A stretch of DNA of 64,000 nt, from NCBI GenBank assembly GCA_002027195.1, contig MWJO01000012.1, forward strand, positions 56,080 to 120,079. The letters are read 5' to 3'. This DNA comes from Streptomyces sp. GKU 895 (GTDB lineage: Bacteria > Actinomycetota > Actinomycetes > Streptomycetales > Streptomycetaceae). The notes below the pieces were generated by a model. It did no database searches. It saw nothing but the letters and a program-made list of their open reading frames with translations, and had not been told where the DNA came from. Position 1 is the stretch's first letter. Every line of letters starts with the position of its first letter. A program made the position numbers and the translations under genes. Positions 29,407 through 38,240 of the stretch are shown one piece after another.

Positions 29407-30305
29407 CCACGGCGCCCCCTGCCCCGCCGCCCCCGGCGCAGGTGGTCGACCGGCGGCTCATCACCCTGGACGCGGACGGCATCCCGCTGTCCGCCCGGCT
29501 CGCCCTGCCCACGCACGTCCCGCCCAGGGCGACCGTGGTCGCCCTGCACGGGGCCGGGATGAGCGCGGCGTACTTCGACGGCCCGGCCCACCCGGAGACC
29601 TCACTGCTGGCCCTCGCCGCGGAACTCGGCTTCGCCGCGGTCGCCGTCGACCGCCCGGGCTACGGCGCTTCGGCCGGCCGACTCCCGCACGGCCAAGGGG
29701 TGGCCGACCAGGCCGCCACCCTGTCCGCGGCACTGCGCGGCCTGCCGGCGTACGGCGCGACCGGCGCCGGGATCTTCCTGCTGGGCCACTCCTTCGGCAG
29801 CAAACCGGCGTTGCGGATGGCGGCGGACGGCACGGTGCCGGGGCTGCTCGGGCTGGACGTCTCCGGCTGCGGCGACGAGTACCTGGTCCCGCCCACCGCG
29901 CCGGGCACGCAAGGCGGGAGCTGGAAGCTCAACTGGGGTCCCCTGCGGCTGTATCCGCCGGGGACGTTCCAGGCCGGCCTCGCGGTCGTCGCGCCGCCGC
30001 CGGAGCGCGAGCTGGCGGACGCCGCCCGGTGGCCCGAGGAGTTCGCCGCGCTGGCCGGACGGGTCCGCGTCCCCGTCCGGTTCACGTTCGCCGAGCACGA
30101 GGCCTGGTGGCGCCGGGACGCCTCGGCTCTCGCCCGGCTGCGGAACCGGCTCGACGCGGCCCCCCGGGTCCGGATCGACCACCAGCCCGACGCCGGGCAC
30201 AACATCAGCCTGGGGTGGGCGGCACGGTCGTACCACCTGCGGGCACTGGGCTTCGCCGAGGAGTGCCTGCGCCGGCGGACGGGCGGGGAGGGACGGCGAC
30301 CATGA
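29403..30305 (+). CDS. alpha/beta hydrolase
   Basis: A 300-residue alpha/beta hydrolase. The nucleophile elbow is LLGHSFGSKPAL (about residue 124), the oxyanion region is ALHGAGMSAAYFDG (about 45), and the catalytic His is in QPDAGHNISLG near the C-terminus. An acidic residue in FAEHEAWW is a candidate third member. A similar position in aromatic polyketide operons is occupied by thioesterase-like hydrolases that release or edit the chain, but no substrate can be named. It is coupled at both ends by ATGA overlaps with the aromatase and the small 70-residue gene. Confidence 0.88.
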   Translation: MTTAPPAPPPPAQVVDRRLITLDADGIPLSARLALPTHVPPRATVVALHGAGMSAAYFDGPAHPETSLLALAAELGFAAVAVDRPGYGASAGRLPHGQGVADQAATLSAALRGLPAYGATGAGIFLLGHSFGSKPALRMAADGTVPGLLGLDVSGCGDEYLVPPTAPGTQGGSWKLNWGPLRLYPPGTFQAGLAVVAPPPERELADAARWPEEFAALAGRVRVPVRFTFAEHEAWWRRDASALARLRNRLDAAPRVRIDHQPDAGHNISLGWAARSYHLRALGFAEECLRRRTGGEGRRP

Positions 30306-30514
30306 CAGTGCACCTGCCCCCGCCCTCCCTCGCCGACCTCGAACACCCCCTGGTGGGCGCGCTGAGCATCTTCGCCCCCGGCATCGCGGCCACCTCAGCG
30401 GGCGAGGCGGAGAGGGACCCGGACCCGAGGCCCCCCGCACCGGTGAGAGCCAGTGCCCCTGGGCCCCACGTCCCGGCGTTCGTACGACGCCCCGACCGCC
30501 CGAGGGCCGCATGA
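30302..30514 (+). CDS. small protein of unknown function in the PKS operon
   Basis: A 70-residue protein that I do not recognise. It starts with MTVHLPPPSLADLEHPLVGA, continues with a short hydrophobic helix-like stretch (LSIFAPGIAATSAG), and ends in a Pro/Arg-rich basic tail. Its reality rests on context. Its ATG overlaps the hydrolase stop (ATGA, 30302-30305) and its stop overlaps the phosphopantetheinyl transferase start (ATGA, 30511-30514). It is therefore the middle of a translationally coupled trio. No signal peptide or cysteine is present. Confidence 0.7.
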   Translation: MTVHLPPPSLADLEHPLVGALSIFAPGIAATSAGEAERDPDPRPPAPVRASAPGPHVPAFVRRPDRPRAA

Positions 30515-31335
30515 CCACGCCGACCACCCTCGTCCTCGCCTACGACCTCCGGACCCCGGGCGCCGAGGCGGCCGCCCGGGCGGTGCTGCCCCGGCTCTCC
30601 GGGGACGACCGGGAACGGATCGCCCGCCTGCGCCGGCCCGACGACCGCACCCGCTCGGTGCTGGCGCGCTGGCTCGCTCTCCAGGGCGCCGCCCGTCTCC
30701 TCGGCACCTCGTGGACCGGCCTCCGGCTCACCCGCGACCCCCGGGGCCGGCCCCGTGTCGTGGGGCGGCCGCGGCTGGCGCTGAGCCTCGCGCACAGCGG
30801 GCGGTACGCGATGGCCGCCGTGGCCTGCGGCGGACGGGTCGGCGTCGACGTGGAGGAGATCTCCCGTGTGGCCGCCCTGCCCGACAGCGCCTACCTCACC
30901 CCGGCCGAGATCTCCGCCCTCCCTCCGGCGCCGCACGGCACCGAGTCCAGGGCGGCGCTCTGGACGCTGAAGGAGGCCGCGACGAAGCTCACCGGCGAGG
31001 GCCTGCGGGCGGGCATGCGGCGCGTCGGCTTCCGCCGCCGGGAGGGGACGCGGTGGCCGGCGGTCGCGCAGACCTCGTACACCCCCGGCGTGTTCACCGC
31101 GCACCGGCTCCCCGGCGGCTATGTCTGCGCGGTGGGGCTGGACAGCGGACCGGAGACAGAGCAGCAGACAGAGAGGAGCGTGTACGTCATGCAGGTGACG
31201 CGGACGGTCCAGGAGCACCGCACCCCGAACCCGGGTGGTGCGCCCGCCGACGAGGACGACGCCGCCGTGGTGCGGGAACGTCCCGAACCGGACGAGGAGG
31301 AGGCCGAACCCCACATCTGGCTGAGCGTCAACTGA
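30511..31335 (+). CDS. Sfp-type phosphopantetheinyl transferase with acidic tail
   Basis: A 274-residue protein. Residues about 1-222 are a 4'-phosphopantetheinyl transferase, with the metal-binding motif GVDVEEI (about 112-118), WTLKEAATKLTGEGL (about 151-165), and the substrate loop LSLAHSGRYAMAAVA. It would convert the cluster ACP from apo to holo form; a comparable enzyme, JadM, occurs in the jadomycin cluster. The last 48 residues (from Met at 31189) are an acidic, Pro-rich extension ending PHIWLSVN. They have their own GAGAGGAG ribosome-binding sequence, so they could be a separate small gene joined in frame. Confidence 0.88.
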   Translation: MTTPTTLVLAYDLRTPGAEAAARAVLPRLSGDDRERIARLRRPDDRTRSVLARWLALQGAARLLGTSWTGLRLTRDPRGRPRVVGRPRLALSLAHSGRYAMAAVACGGRVGVDVEEISRVAALPDSAYLTPAEISALPPAPHGTESRAALWTLKEAATKLTGEGLRAGMRRVGFRRREGTRWPAVAQTSYTPGVFTAHRLPGGYVCAVGLDSGPETEQQTERSVYVMQVTRTVQEHRTPNPGGAPADEDDAAVVRERPEPDEEEAEPHIWLSVN

Positions 31336-32254
31336 GCGGCTGCCCCTGCCGCCCCGCCACCTCCCGGCACGCCTCCACATACCCCCGTACCAGCGCCCCC
31401 GGAGCCTGCTCCCGCCGCCACGCCAGCACATACCGGCTCGGCGACACCCCGCGCACCGGCCGCGTCACCACCCCGCCCAGCGTGATCAGCGGCGCGTTGC
31501 CCGCGGCCACCAGGCAGACGCCGAGGCCCGCGACCAGGGCCTCGTACGTCTCCTCCGTGCCGGCGACCTCCGCGCCGACGCGGGGCGGGCGGCCGGCGCG
31601 GGAGTCCAGGGCGAGCCAGTGGTCGCGCAGCGCACCGGCGCTCTCGGGCAGGGCGAGGAACGGCTCGTCGGCGAGATCGGCGAAGTCGATCTCCGCGCGG
31701 GCCGCCAGCGGATGGCTCTCCGGCAGGGCGACCAGCCGCGCCTCCTCGGCGACCGGGGTCCACGCGTACCGCTCGGGGTCCGGCAGCGGCAGCCAGACGA
31801 AGGCCACGTCGACGTCCCCGTCGGCCAGCCCCGCGGTCGGGTCCTGCCAGCTCACCTGGCGCAGCCGCACCGTCGCCTCCGGATGGGCGGCGGTGAAGCG
31901 GGAGCGGATCGCCGGCAGCAGCCCACCGCGCCCGGGGCTGGTGCTCATCCCCACGGTGAGGGTGCGGCGCCCCTCCGCCCGGACCGCGTCCAGCGCCGCC
32001 GCCCCCGCCGCCCAGTCGTCCACCACCCGCCGGGCGTACGGCAGCAGCGCCTCGCCCGCCCCGGTGAGCGCCACGCCGTGCCGGTCACGCCGGAACAGTT
32101 CGACACCCAACTGCCGCTCAAGAGCCCGTACTTGTTTGCTCAACGCGGGCTGGGACACGTACAGCCGCTCGGCGGCCCGGGTGAAGTGCAGTTCCTCGGC
32201 CACCGTGAGGAAGTAGCGCAGGTCCCGGAGATGCACGTCGGTCGTCATAGCCAT
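31328..32254 (-). CDS. LysR-family transcriptional regulator
   Basis: A 308-residue LysR-type regulator with an N-terminal winged HTH (about residues 8-68; LRDLRYFLTVAEELHFTRAA, SQPALSKQVRALERQLGVEL) and a C-terminal periplasmic-binding-like effector domain. It is divergent from an SDR gene across 93 bases, the typical LysR arrangement of a regulator controlling its neighbour. Its 3' end overlaps the phosphopantetheinyl transferase stop by 8 bases on the other strand. Two starts, ATG 32254 and 32248, are possible. It may mark the right end of the polyketide cluster. Confidence 0.9.
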   Translation of the reverse strand: MAMTTDVHLRDLRYFLTVAEELHFTRAAERLYVSQPALSKQVRALERQLGVELFRRDRHGVALTGAGEALLPYARRVVDDWAAGAAALDAVRAEGRRTLTVGMSTSPGRGGLLPAIRSRFTAAHPEATVRLRQVSWQDPTAGLADGDVDVAFVWLPLPDPERYAWTPVAEEARLVALPESHPLAARAEIDFADLADEPFLALPESAGALRDHWLALDSRAGRPPRVGAEVAGTEETYEALVAGLGVCLVAAGNAPLITLGGVVTRPVRGVSPSRYVLAWRREQAPGALVRGYVEACREVAGRQGQPLS

Positions 32255-32347
32255 CGGTTATCACCACGGGTCTTGGACGGGCAACCACCCGCGCCCGCAA
32301 GCTGGTTCACAGAAGGATCAACCGAGCGTGAGCGAGCAGGAGCAGTC

Positions 32348-33178
32348 ATGAACAAGGTGTGGCTCATCACCGGCGCGAGCAGCGGCTTCGGGCGGGCCAT
32401 CGCGGAGGCGGCCCTCGCCGACGGTGACGTGGTCGTGGGCGCGGCCCGCCGCCCCGAGGCGCTGGACGACCTGGTCGCCGCGCACCCCGACCAGGTGGAG
32501 GCGCTGCGCCTGGACGTCGCCGACACGGCCGCGGCCGAGGCGGCGGTACGGGACGTGGTGGCCCGGCACGGCCGGATCGACGTCCTGGTCAACAACGCGG
32601 GCCGTACGCATGTCGGCGCCTTCGAGGAGACCGGCGAGGACGAGCTGCGGGCACTCTTCGACGTGCATGTCTTCGGGCCGGCGGCGCTGGTGCGCGCGGT
32701 ACTGCCCTCGATGCGTGAGCGTCGCTCCGGCGCGATCGTCCAGATGAGCAGCATGGGCGGCCAGATGTCCTTCGCGGGCTTCTCGGCGTACAGCGGCACG
32801 AAGTTCGCGCTGGAGGGCATGTCCGAGGCGCTGGCGGACGAGGTCGCGGAGTTCGGCATCAAGGTGCTGATCGTCGAGCCGGGCGCCTTCCGCACCGGGC
32901 TGTTCGAGAAGGACCGGGCGGGCGTCAGCACGGACAGTGGCGTCTACTCCAAGGTCAGCACCACCCGCGGCTTCGTCTCCGGCGGCGACGGCACCCAGCC
33001 CGGCGACCCGGCCAAGGCCGCCGCGGTCATCCTGGCCGCCCTCCGGGCCGAGAACACCCCCCTCCGCCTCCCTCTCGGCGACGACGGCGTCACGGCGGTC
33101 CTGGGCCACCTCGACCAGGTCAGGGAGGGCATCACGCCCTGGGAGAAGGACGCGCGGGCGACGGCGTTCGACGACTGA
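32348..33178 (+). CDS. short-chain dehydrogenase/reductase
   Basis: A 276-residue classical SDR. The cofactor loop is TGASSGFG (about 8-15), NNAG is at about 80, the catalytic Ser is in QMSSMGG, and the Tyr/Lys pair is in YSGTKFALEGMSEAL (about 155). The enzyme probably uses NADP(H) on an unknown alcohol or ketone. The divergent LysR gene likely controls it. It could be a tailoring reductase of the polyketide cluster or an unrelated stress-type oxidoreductase; sequence alone does not decide. Confidence 0.88.
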   Translation: MNKVWLITGASSGFGRAIAEAALADGDVVVGAARRPEALDDLVAAHPDQVEALRLDVADTAAAEAAVRDVVARHGRIDVLVNNAGRTHVGAFEETGEDELRALFDVHVFGPAALVRAVLPSMRERRSGAIVQMSSMGGQMSFAGFSAYSGTKFALEGMSEALADEVAEFGIKVLIVEPGAFRTGLFEKDRAGVSTDSGVYSKVSTTRGFVSGGDGTQPGDPAKAAAVILAALRAENTPLRLPLGDDGVTAVLGHLDQVREGITPWEKDARATAFDD

Positions 33179-33205
33179 GAAGTACGACTGAGGAGTTCCG
33201 GTACG

Positions 33206-34369
33206 TCAGTACAGGTCGTCCTCGCGGAAGGGCGCCGGGTCGGTGACCCAGCCCGCCGCGAGGGCGAGCCGCGACGCGCGATGGACGGCGAGGAACCCGA
33301 AGGGGCGGTCGAAGGTGGCGTAGACCCGCTTCGACTCGTGCTCCGGCTCGGGCTCCCAGCTCAGCCACACCATGTCCATCGCGGTCACGGCGGCCGCCCG
33401 GAACCCCTCACCGCTGAACGTCGCCGTCACCGACTGCCGCCCGGCCGCGAGTCCGAGCGGCGCCGCACTGATGCCGGGGAAGTGCCCGGGGGAGCCGTCG
33501 GCCGCCGTCGCCAGCCCGAACAACTCCCGGTCCGCCAGCAGGTCGTGGTCGGCGGTGAGGGTGAACTCGGGGGTGTTGAGCGTGAGGCTGGGCGGCTCCG
33601 GCCGTTCGGTACGGACCGTCTCGACCCTGAGCCCGGGCCCCGCCGCCCCGAACGGCAGCCGGCCGCCGGGTACGGCCGTCAGCGCCCCGCCCAGCACGTC
33701 CACCCCGGCGCCGAGCACCTGCCCGGGCGTCAACCGGTCCTCCCCGAGCAGCAGATGGACGTCGATCCCGTCGGTGCCGCGCACCCGGACCTCCGTCACG
33801 GCACCCGCGGGCGTCCGCGCCACCGCCACGTCGTCCAGACCGGACGTCGTACGCGACAACCCGGCCCGGTCCTGGTCCCGCCACGGCATGAGGTCACCCT
33901 TGAACGGCGCCTCCCACTCCGTCCGCAACGCCAGCGCGCAGGCCGGCACGAGCGAGGAGTCGGGCCGCAACGCCACCGGCATCCGCTGGACCGCCCCGGA
34001 CGTCCGCCGGGCTGCCCAGGCGTCCAGGGCCGCCTGATCGGCCTCCAGGTCGCCGGTGAGGACGCCGTGCGTGTCGGTGGACAGCCCCGCCGCCCACGCC
34101 TCCCGCAGCTCCAGCGTCCGCTTCGTCCACAGCCCGACGGCGCAGTCCAGACCGGCCATGGCGCCCAGCGTCACCAGCAACTCCCGTGCCGCCGACCCGG
34201 CTTGCTCCGCCGGCACCCCGACGGTCCCCGCCAGCTCCTTCCGGGCCGCCCCGGTCGCCCCGTCGGCGAGCAGGGCGAGCAACGGCCAGACGCCCGCCGC
34301 CGAGAAGACGGTGCCGCCGTCGACTGCGGTCGCCCAGCGGGCGGTCAGCCTGTTGACCTGGTCGATCAC
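33206..34369 (-). CDS. serpin-like protein
   Basis: A 387-residue protein with the overall layout of a bacterial serpin. The start GTVFSAAGVWPLLALLADGA (about residues 19-38) corresponds to the serpin N-terminal NTVFSPLSI-type block, and GEGFRAAAVTAMDM (about 335) corresponds to the reactive-loop hinge. ATFDRPFGFLAVHRASRLAL, near the C-terminus, matches the FxVDRPFLFxIR signature. No signal peptide is visible, so it may act inside the cell. The GTG start at 34369 overlaps the stop of an upstream, damaged homologue by GTGA. The protease target is unknown. Confidence 0.75.
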   Translation of the reverse strand: MIDQVNRLTARWATAVDGGTVFSAAGVWPLLALLADGATGAARKELAGTVGVPAEQAGSAARELLVTLGAMAGLDCAVGLWTKRTLELREAWAAGLSTDTHGVLTGDLEADQAALDAWAARRTSGAVQRMPVALRPDSSLVPACALALRTEWEAPFKGDLMPWRDQDRAGLSRTTSGLDDVAVARTPAGAVTEVRVRGTDGIDVHLLLGEDRLTPGQVLGAGVDVLGGALTAVPGGRLPFGAAGPGLRVETVRTERPEPPSLTLNTPEFTLTADHDLLADRELFGLATAADGSPGHFPGISAAPLGLAAGRQSVTATFSGEGFRAAAVTAMDMVWLSWEPEPEHESKRVYATFDRPFGFLAVHRASRLALAAGWVTDPAPFREDDLY

Positions 34370-35577
34370 CAGTCCTCCTCGTCCGGGTCCTCCGGGTCCT
34401 CGGGGTACTCCGCCGGTGCCGTGACCCACCCCGCCGACAGCACCAGCCGCGAGTGCCGGTGCACGGCGAGGAAGCCGAAGGGGCGGTCGAAGCGGGCGTT
34501 GACCTCGGTGGTGATCCAGCGGAGCTGCGGGGGGCCGCCCGCCGCCGCGCCGAACGCGGTCACCGCGGCGGCGCGGAAACCCAGGGCGGTGAACCGCGCC
34601 ATGGCGGTCTGCTTGGCCGACTCGACGGCCAGCGGGGTCGTGGCGGTGATGCCGGGGAAGTGGCCCCGGCCCGTGTCCATGGCGGAGGTGAGACCGAAGA
34701 CCCTGTGCAGCTCCAGGAGGTCGTGCAGGGCGCGGACGTCGAAGCCCGCCGTCGCCACGTTCAGCGTCGGCGGTTCGGGCCAGGCGGACGCGCTTCCTCA
34801 CCACGCTCAGCCCCGGCCGACCTCCCCGTAGGGCAGCTGCGGCCCCGGCAGGACGGCCACCCTCCGCGCGAGGATGTCCACCCCGGCCCCCAGCTACCCG
34901 CCCCGGCGCCATCCCCTCCTCGCCGAGCAGCAGATGCACGTCGATCGCGTTGTCGCCGTACACCTTCACCTCGGTGACGTGCCCGGCCGCGGTGTCCGCG
35001 ACGCCGACCCGGTCGAGCAGGGCGCTGCTGCGATACAGCCCGGCCAGCTGCCGGTCCGCCCACGGCCCCGTCTCCGGCCACATCCGCCCGTCCACGAACG
35101 GCCTCAACCACTCCGTCCGCAACGCCAACGCACTCGCGAGCACCATCTCGGTGTCCGGCGTCACCCGCACGGGCATCCCTTCGATGAGCCCACCCGTCCG
35201 CTTCGCCGCCCACGCGTCCAGCGCCGCCCCGTCTTCGGCCTCGTCCCCCGTCAGCACCCCGTGCGCCTCCGCCGCAGCCCAGCCTCCCACCGCTCCCGCA
35301 GCTCCAGCGTCCGCTTCGTCCACAGCCCGAGGGCCGAGTCCAGGCCGCGCATCCGCCCCATGGCGGTCAGCAACTCCCGCGCGGCGGGCGCCGATCGATC
35401 CGCCGGCACCCCGACGGCCTCGGCCAGCTCCGCCCGGGCGGCCCCGTCCGCCCCGTCCGCCAGAAACGCCAGCAGCGGCCAGACGCCGGCCGCCGAGAAG
35501 ACCGTCCCGCCCTCCGAACCCGCCACCGCCGCGCGGCGTAGCCCGTTCACCGCCCGAATCGTGGCGTTCGTTACCAC
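34366..35577 (-). pseudogene. second serpin-like gene with several frameshifts
   Basis: A tandem homologue of the downstream serpin. The start from GTG 35577 (VTNATIRAVNGLRRAAVA, GTVFSAAGVWPLLAFLADGA) is in one frame to about 35280. The middle (AHGVLTGDEAEDGAALDAWA to VYGDNAIDVHLLLGEEG) is in another frame to about 34890. The hinge-containing end (FTALGFRAAAVTAFGAAAGG, ARFDRPFGFLAVHRHSRLVL) is again in the first. At least three shifts, and a stop in the 34770-34890 stretch, break it. Pairwise identity with the neighbour points to gene duplication. Several indels in one gene may mean real decay or a badly resolved repeat. Confidence 0.75.
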
Positions 35578-35664
35578 CGTTCCGCCCCCGCTCACCCTGC
35601 GCTTACCATGCGCCCAGTCGTACGACAGTTCGCCACCCCAGTCCGAACCAGGAGCACGGTACCC

Positions 35665-36820
35665 GTGTCCATACCTCCGCCTCCCGGCCCCCACCAGCCC
35701 CAGGGGCCCTACCCGCAGGGCCCCTTCACCCCGCCAGGGCCCTGGGGGTACGGCTATGGCGGATACGCGCAGCCCGTGCCCGTCAACGGCGTCGCCATCG
35801 CCGCCCTGGTGCTCGGCGTCCTCTGCTTCCTGCCGGGCGTCGGGCTGGTCCTGGGGGCTGATCGCGCTCGCGCAGATCAAGAAGAGGGGCGAACGCGGCA
35901 GGGGCATGGCGATCGCCGGGTCCGTGCTGTCCGTCGTCGGGCTCGTGCTGTGGACGGTGTCGCTGTCGACGGGGGTGGTGTCCGACGCCGTGGACGGCTT
36001 CAGGGACGCCGCGCGCGGCGAGGGCACCGCCTACGCGCTCGCCAAGGGCGACTGCTTCGACTCGGGCACCGGTTCCCTCCAGGGCGACGCCTACGACGTC
36101 GACGAGGTGCCCTGCACCGGCGCCCACCACGGCGAGGTGTTCGCCGTCGTCACCCTGCCGTCGGGCTCCTTCCCCGGCGACGACGAGGTCACCGACGTGG
36201 CCGACGACAAGTGCTACGCGCTCCAGGAGGACTACGCGATGGACGCGTGGGCCGTACCGGACACCGTGGACGTCTACTACCTGGTGCCGTCCAAGGAGAG
36301 CTGGACCTTCGGCGACCGCGAGATCACCTGCGTCTTCGGCAACGTCGACGAGAAGAAGAGCCTGACGGGATCGCTGCGCAACGACGCCACGACCCTCGAC
36401 AAGGACCAGGTCGCCTTCCTGAAGTCGGCCAACGCGCTGGACCGGGTGCTGTTCGAGGAGCCCGAGGACTACGCCGAGGACGACCTGCCGGCGAACCGGA
36501 GGTGGGCGGGCGACGTCGGCACCGCCCTCGGTGAGCAGGCCGAGGCGCTCCGCGCCCGCTCCTGGCCCGCCGGCAGCGGGAAGGCCGTCGCCGACCTCGC
36601 CTCCGACCTGGAGGCCGCGCGCAAGGAGTGGGCCAAGGCCGCTGCCGCGAAGGACGTCGAGGCGTACTACGAGCACTACGACGCCGGGTACGAGTACATC
36701 GACGGCGAGACCACCGTCACCGCACGCGAGGCTCTGGGCCTGGCCACCACGGTGCCGTCGTACGACAAGGACTACGACGGCGGGGCCGGCGACTGGGACG
36801 CGGGCGAGCTCGATGTGTGA
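35665..36820 (+). pseudogene. DUF4190/septum-formation-like membrane protein, frameshifted
   Basis: A protein of about 384 residues after correction. It has a Pro/Gly/Tyr-rich N-terminus (SIPPPPGPHQPQGPYPQGPF), two membrane helices in a DUF4190-like pair (GVAIAALVLGVLCFLPGVGL and MAIAGSVLSVVGLVLWTVSL), and an extracytoplasmic domain. That domain has cysteines in KGDCFDSG, VPCTGAHHGEVFAVV, DKCYAL and ITCVFG, like septum-formation-family domains. The two helices are in different frames because of a run of five G at 35853-35857 where four are expected. The GTG at 35665 is preceded by GGAG. Probably intact in reality. Confidence 0.75.
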
Positions 36821-36838
36821 TCCCCGCTATAGCGGGGA
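36821..36838. terminator. perfect 18-bp palindrome after the stop codon
   Basis: TCCCCGCTATAGCGGGGA begins directly after the preceding TGA stop (36818-36820). It could be a short terminator stem without T-run or a dyad operator for the GntR gene about 130 bases downstream. Confidence 0.45.
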
Positions 36839-36967
36839 GAAAGTGCCTGCGTAAAGCCCACCGACGCCACATGTCACTACATCGAGTGATTCTCTGGCCT
36901 TTGCTTGCATGGCTCAACCCACGGTTGCCACGCTGTTGCTGTCTGTACAACCTGATGGGAGCGGCCA

Positions 36968-37720
36968 GTGACTTTCGGTGAGCAGCCGGCGTATCTGCGT
37001 GTCGCGGGTGATCTCCGCAAGAAGATCGTCGACGGTTCGCTGCCACCGCACACCCGGCTGCCCTCCCAGGCCAGAATCCGCGAGGAGTACGGCGTCTCCG
37101 ACACCGTCGCCCTGGAGGCCCGCAAGGTGCTGATGGCCGAGGGCCTGGTCGAGGGCCGCTCCGGCTCCGGGACGTACGTCCGTGAGCGGCCGGTGCCCCG
37201 CAGGGTCGCCCGCTCCGGCTTCCGTCCGGACGGCGGGGCCACCCCCTTCCGCCAGGAGCAGGCGGACGCCGACGCGCGCGGCACCTGGGAGTCCAGCAGC
37301 CGCCAGGCCGAGGCCAGCGTCGCCGTCGCCGAGCGGCTCGCGATCCGCCCCGGCGACCGCGTGATGTGCACCAAGTACGTCTACCGGGACAACGGCGAGC
37401 CGATGATGCTCTCCACCTCCTGGGAGCCCCTCGCGGTCACCGGCCGCACCCCCGTCATGCTCCCCGAGGAGGGCCCGCTCGGCGGCATGGGCGTCGTCGA
37501 GCGCATGGCGGCCATCGACGTGATCGTGGACAACGTCACCGAGGAGGTCGGCGCCCGCCCCGGCCTCGCCGAAGAACTCCTCGCTCTGGGCGGCGTCCCC
37601 GGCCATGTCGTCGTGGTCGTCCACCGCACGTTCTACGCCTCCGGCCGCCCCGTGGAGACGGCCGACGTGGTCATCCCGGCCGACCGCTACCGAGTCGCGT
37701 ACCACCTTCCGGTGAAGTAG
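36968..37720 (+). CDS. GntR-family regulator (HutC/UTRA type)
   Basis: A 250-residue regulator. The N-terminal GntR winged helix spans about 8-75 (YLRVAGDLRKKIVDGSLPPH, LPSQARIREEYGVSDTVALE, GLVEGRSGSGTYV). The UTRA ligand-binding domain follows (about 95-245; RLAIRPGDRVMCTKYVYRDN, RPVETADVVIPADRYRVAYH). The GTG start at 36968 places the first helix correctly. It stands alone. A TGT-N4-ACA half-palindrome near 36943 could be part of its operator. The effector is unknown. Confidence 0.9.
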   Translation: MTFGEQPAYLRVAGDLRKKIVDGSLPPHTRLPSQARIREEYGVSDTVALEARKVLMAEGLVEGRSGSGTYVRERPVPRRVARSGFRPDGGATPFRQEQADADARGTWESSSRQAEASVAVAERLAIRPGDRVMCTKYVYRDNGEPMMLSTSWEPLAVTGRTPVMLPEEGPLGGMGVVERMAAIDVIVDNVTEEVGARPGLAEELLALGGVPGHVVVVVHRTFYASGRPVETADVVIPADRYRVAYHLPVK

Positions 37721-38017
37721 CGCACACCTTTACGGCTGTTGCCCCGGACACCGGGTCAACGGCCGCCCTCTCGAACGGCGTTGGATTCTGGCCGTTCTCG
37801 CAGGTGACCCCCTGCGCGCGGATACGCCTCTGACCGGACGCATCGACGCCCGCGCACGGCGCGTTCGCCTCCGCACGCCCCCCTCGTTCTGGCCGGTTGC
37901 GTACCTCTTTGTGAAAAGGCGTATTCGCTGCGTAAAGGTTAGGCGTAGGCTCGGGCATATGCGGATTGCGGTTTCCTTAGCGGGCGGGGCGTTGTCGGGA
38001 AGGAGCAGTGGGGGGCG
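37721..38017. other. intergenic region upstream of the SPOR gene
   Basis: About 300 bases between the GntR and SPOR-like genes. The distal part, 37905-37960, is AT-richer and probably holds the SPOR-gene promoter. GGAG and GGGGGG tracts precede the ATG at 38018. I see no gene, hairpin with T-run, or clear repeat. Confidence 0.35.
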
Positions 38018-38209
38018 ATGAACGACAGCACGATCACTCTTCCCTGGCTCGTCATACGGCAGGACGACAACGGCAACCGCTACCGCGTGGGCCGCTACGC
38101 CACCCGCGCGGAGGCCCAGAAGATCGCCGACAGCCTCGACGACCGCGGCCACAAGCAGCTGTACTGGGTCGAACGCATCGGCCAGAACGGCGACGCCACC
38201 CGCAACTGA
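38018..38209 (+). CDS. small SPOR-like protein
   Basis: A 63-residue protein of the type annotated as SPOR-domain-containing in Streptomyces. The single small domain is WLVIRQDDNGNRYRVGRYAT followed by RAEAQKIADSLDDRGHKQLY. Its order of strands and helix resembles one half of a SPOR (denuded-peptidoglycan-binding) domain. There is no signal peptide, so a cell-wall role is doubtful. It precedes a Nudix gene by 31 bases. Confidence 0.75.
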   Translation: MNDSTITLPWLVIRQDDNGNRYRVGRYATRAEAQKIADSLDDRGHKQLYWVERIGQNGDATRN

Positions 38210-38240
38210 GCCGGGACCGGCCTCCCGTAGGCTCCCCCGC

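Noticed and set aside
37899..37947. Four GCGTA motifs upstream of the SPOR gene as an operator array
   Set aside because: Spacing is irregular (20, 11, 13 bases) and the pentamer is common at this base composition.
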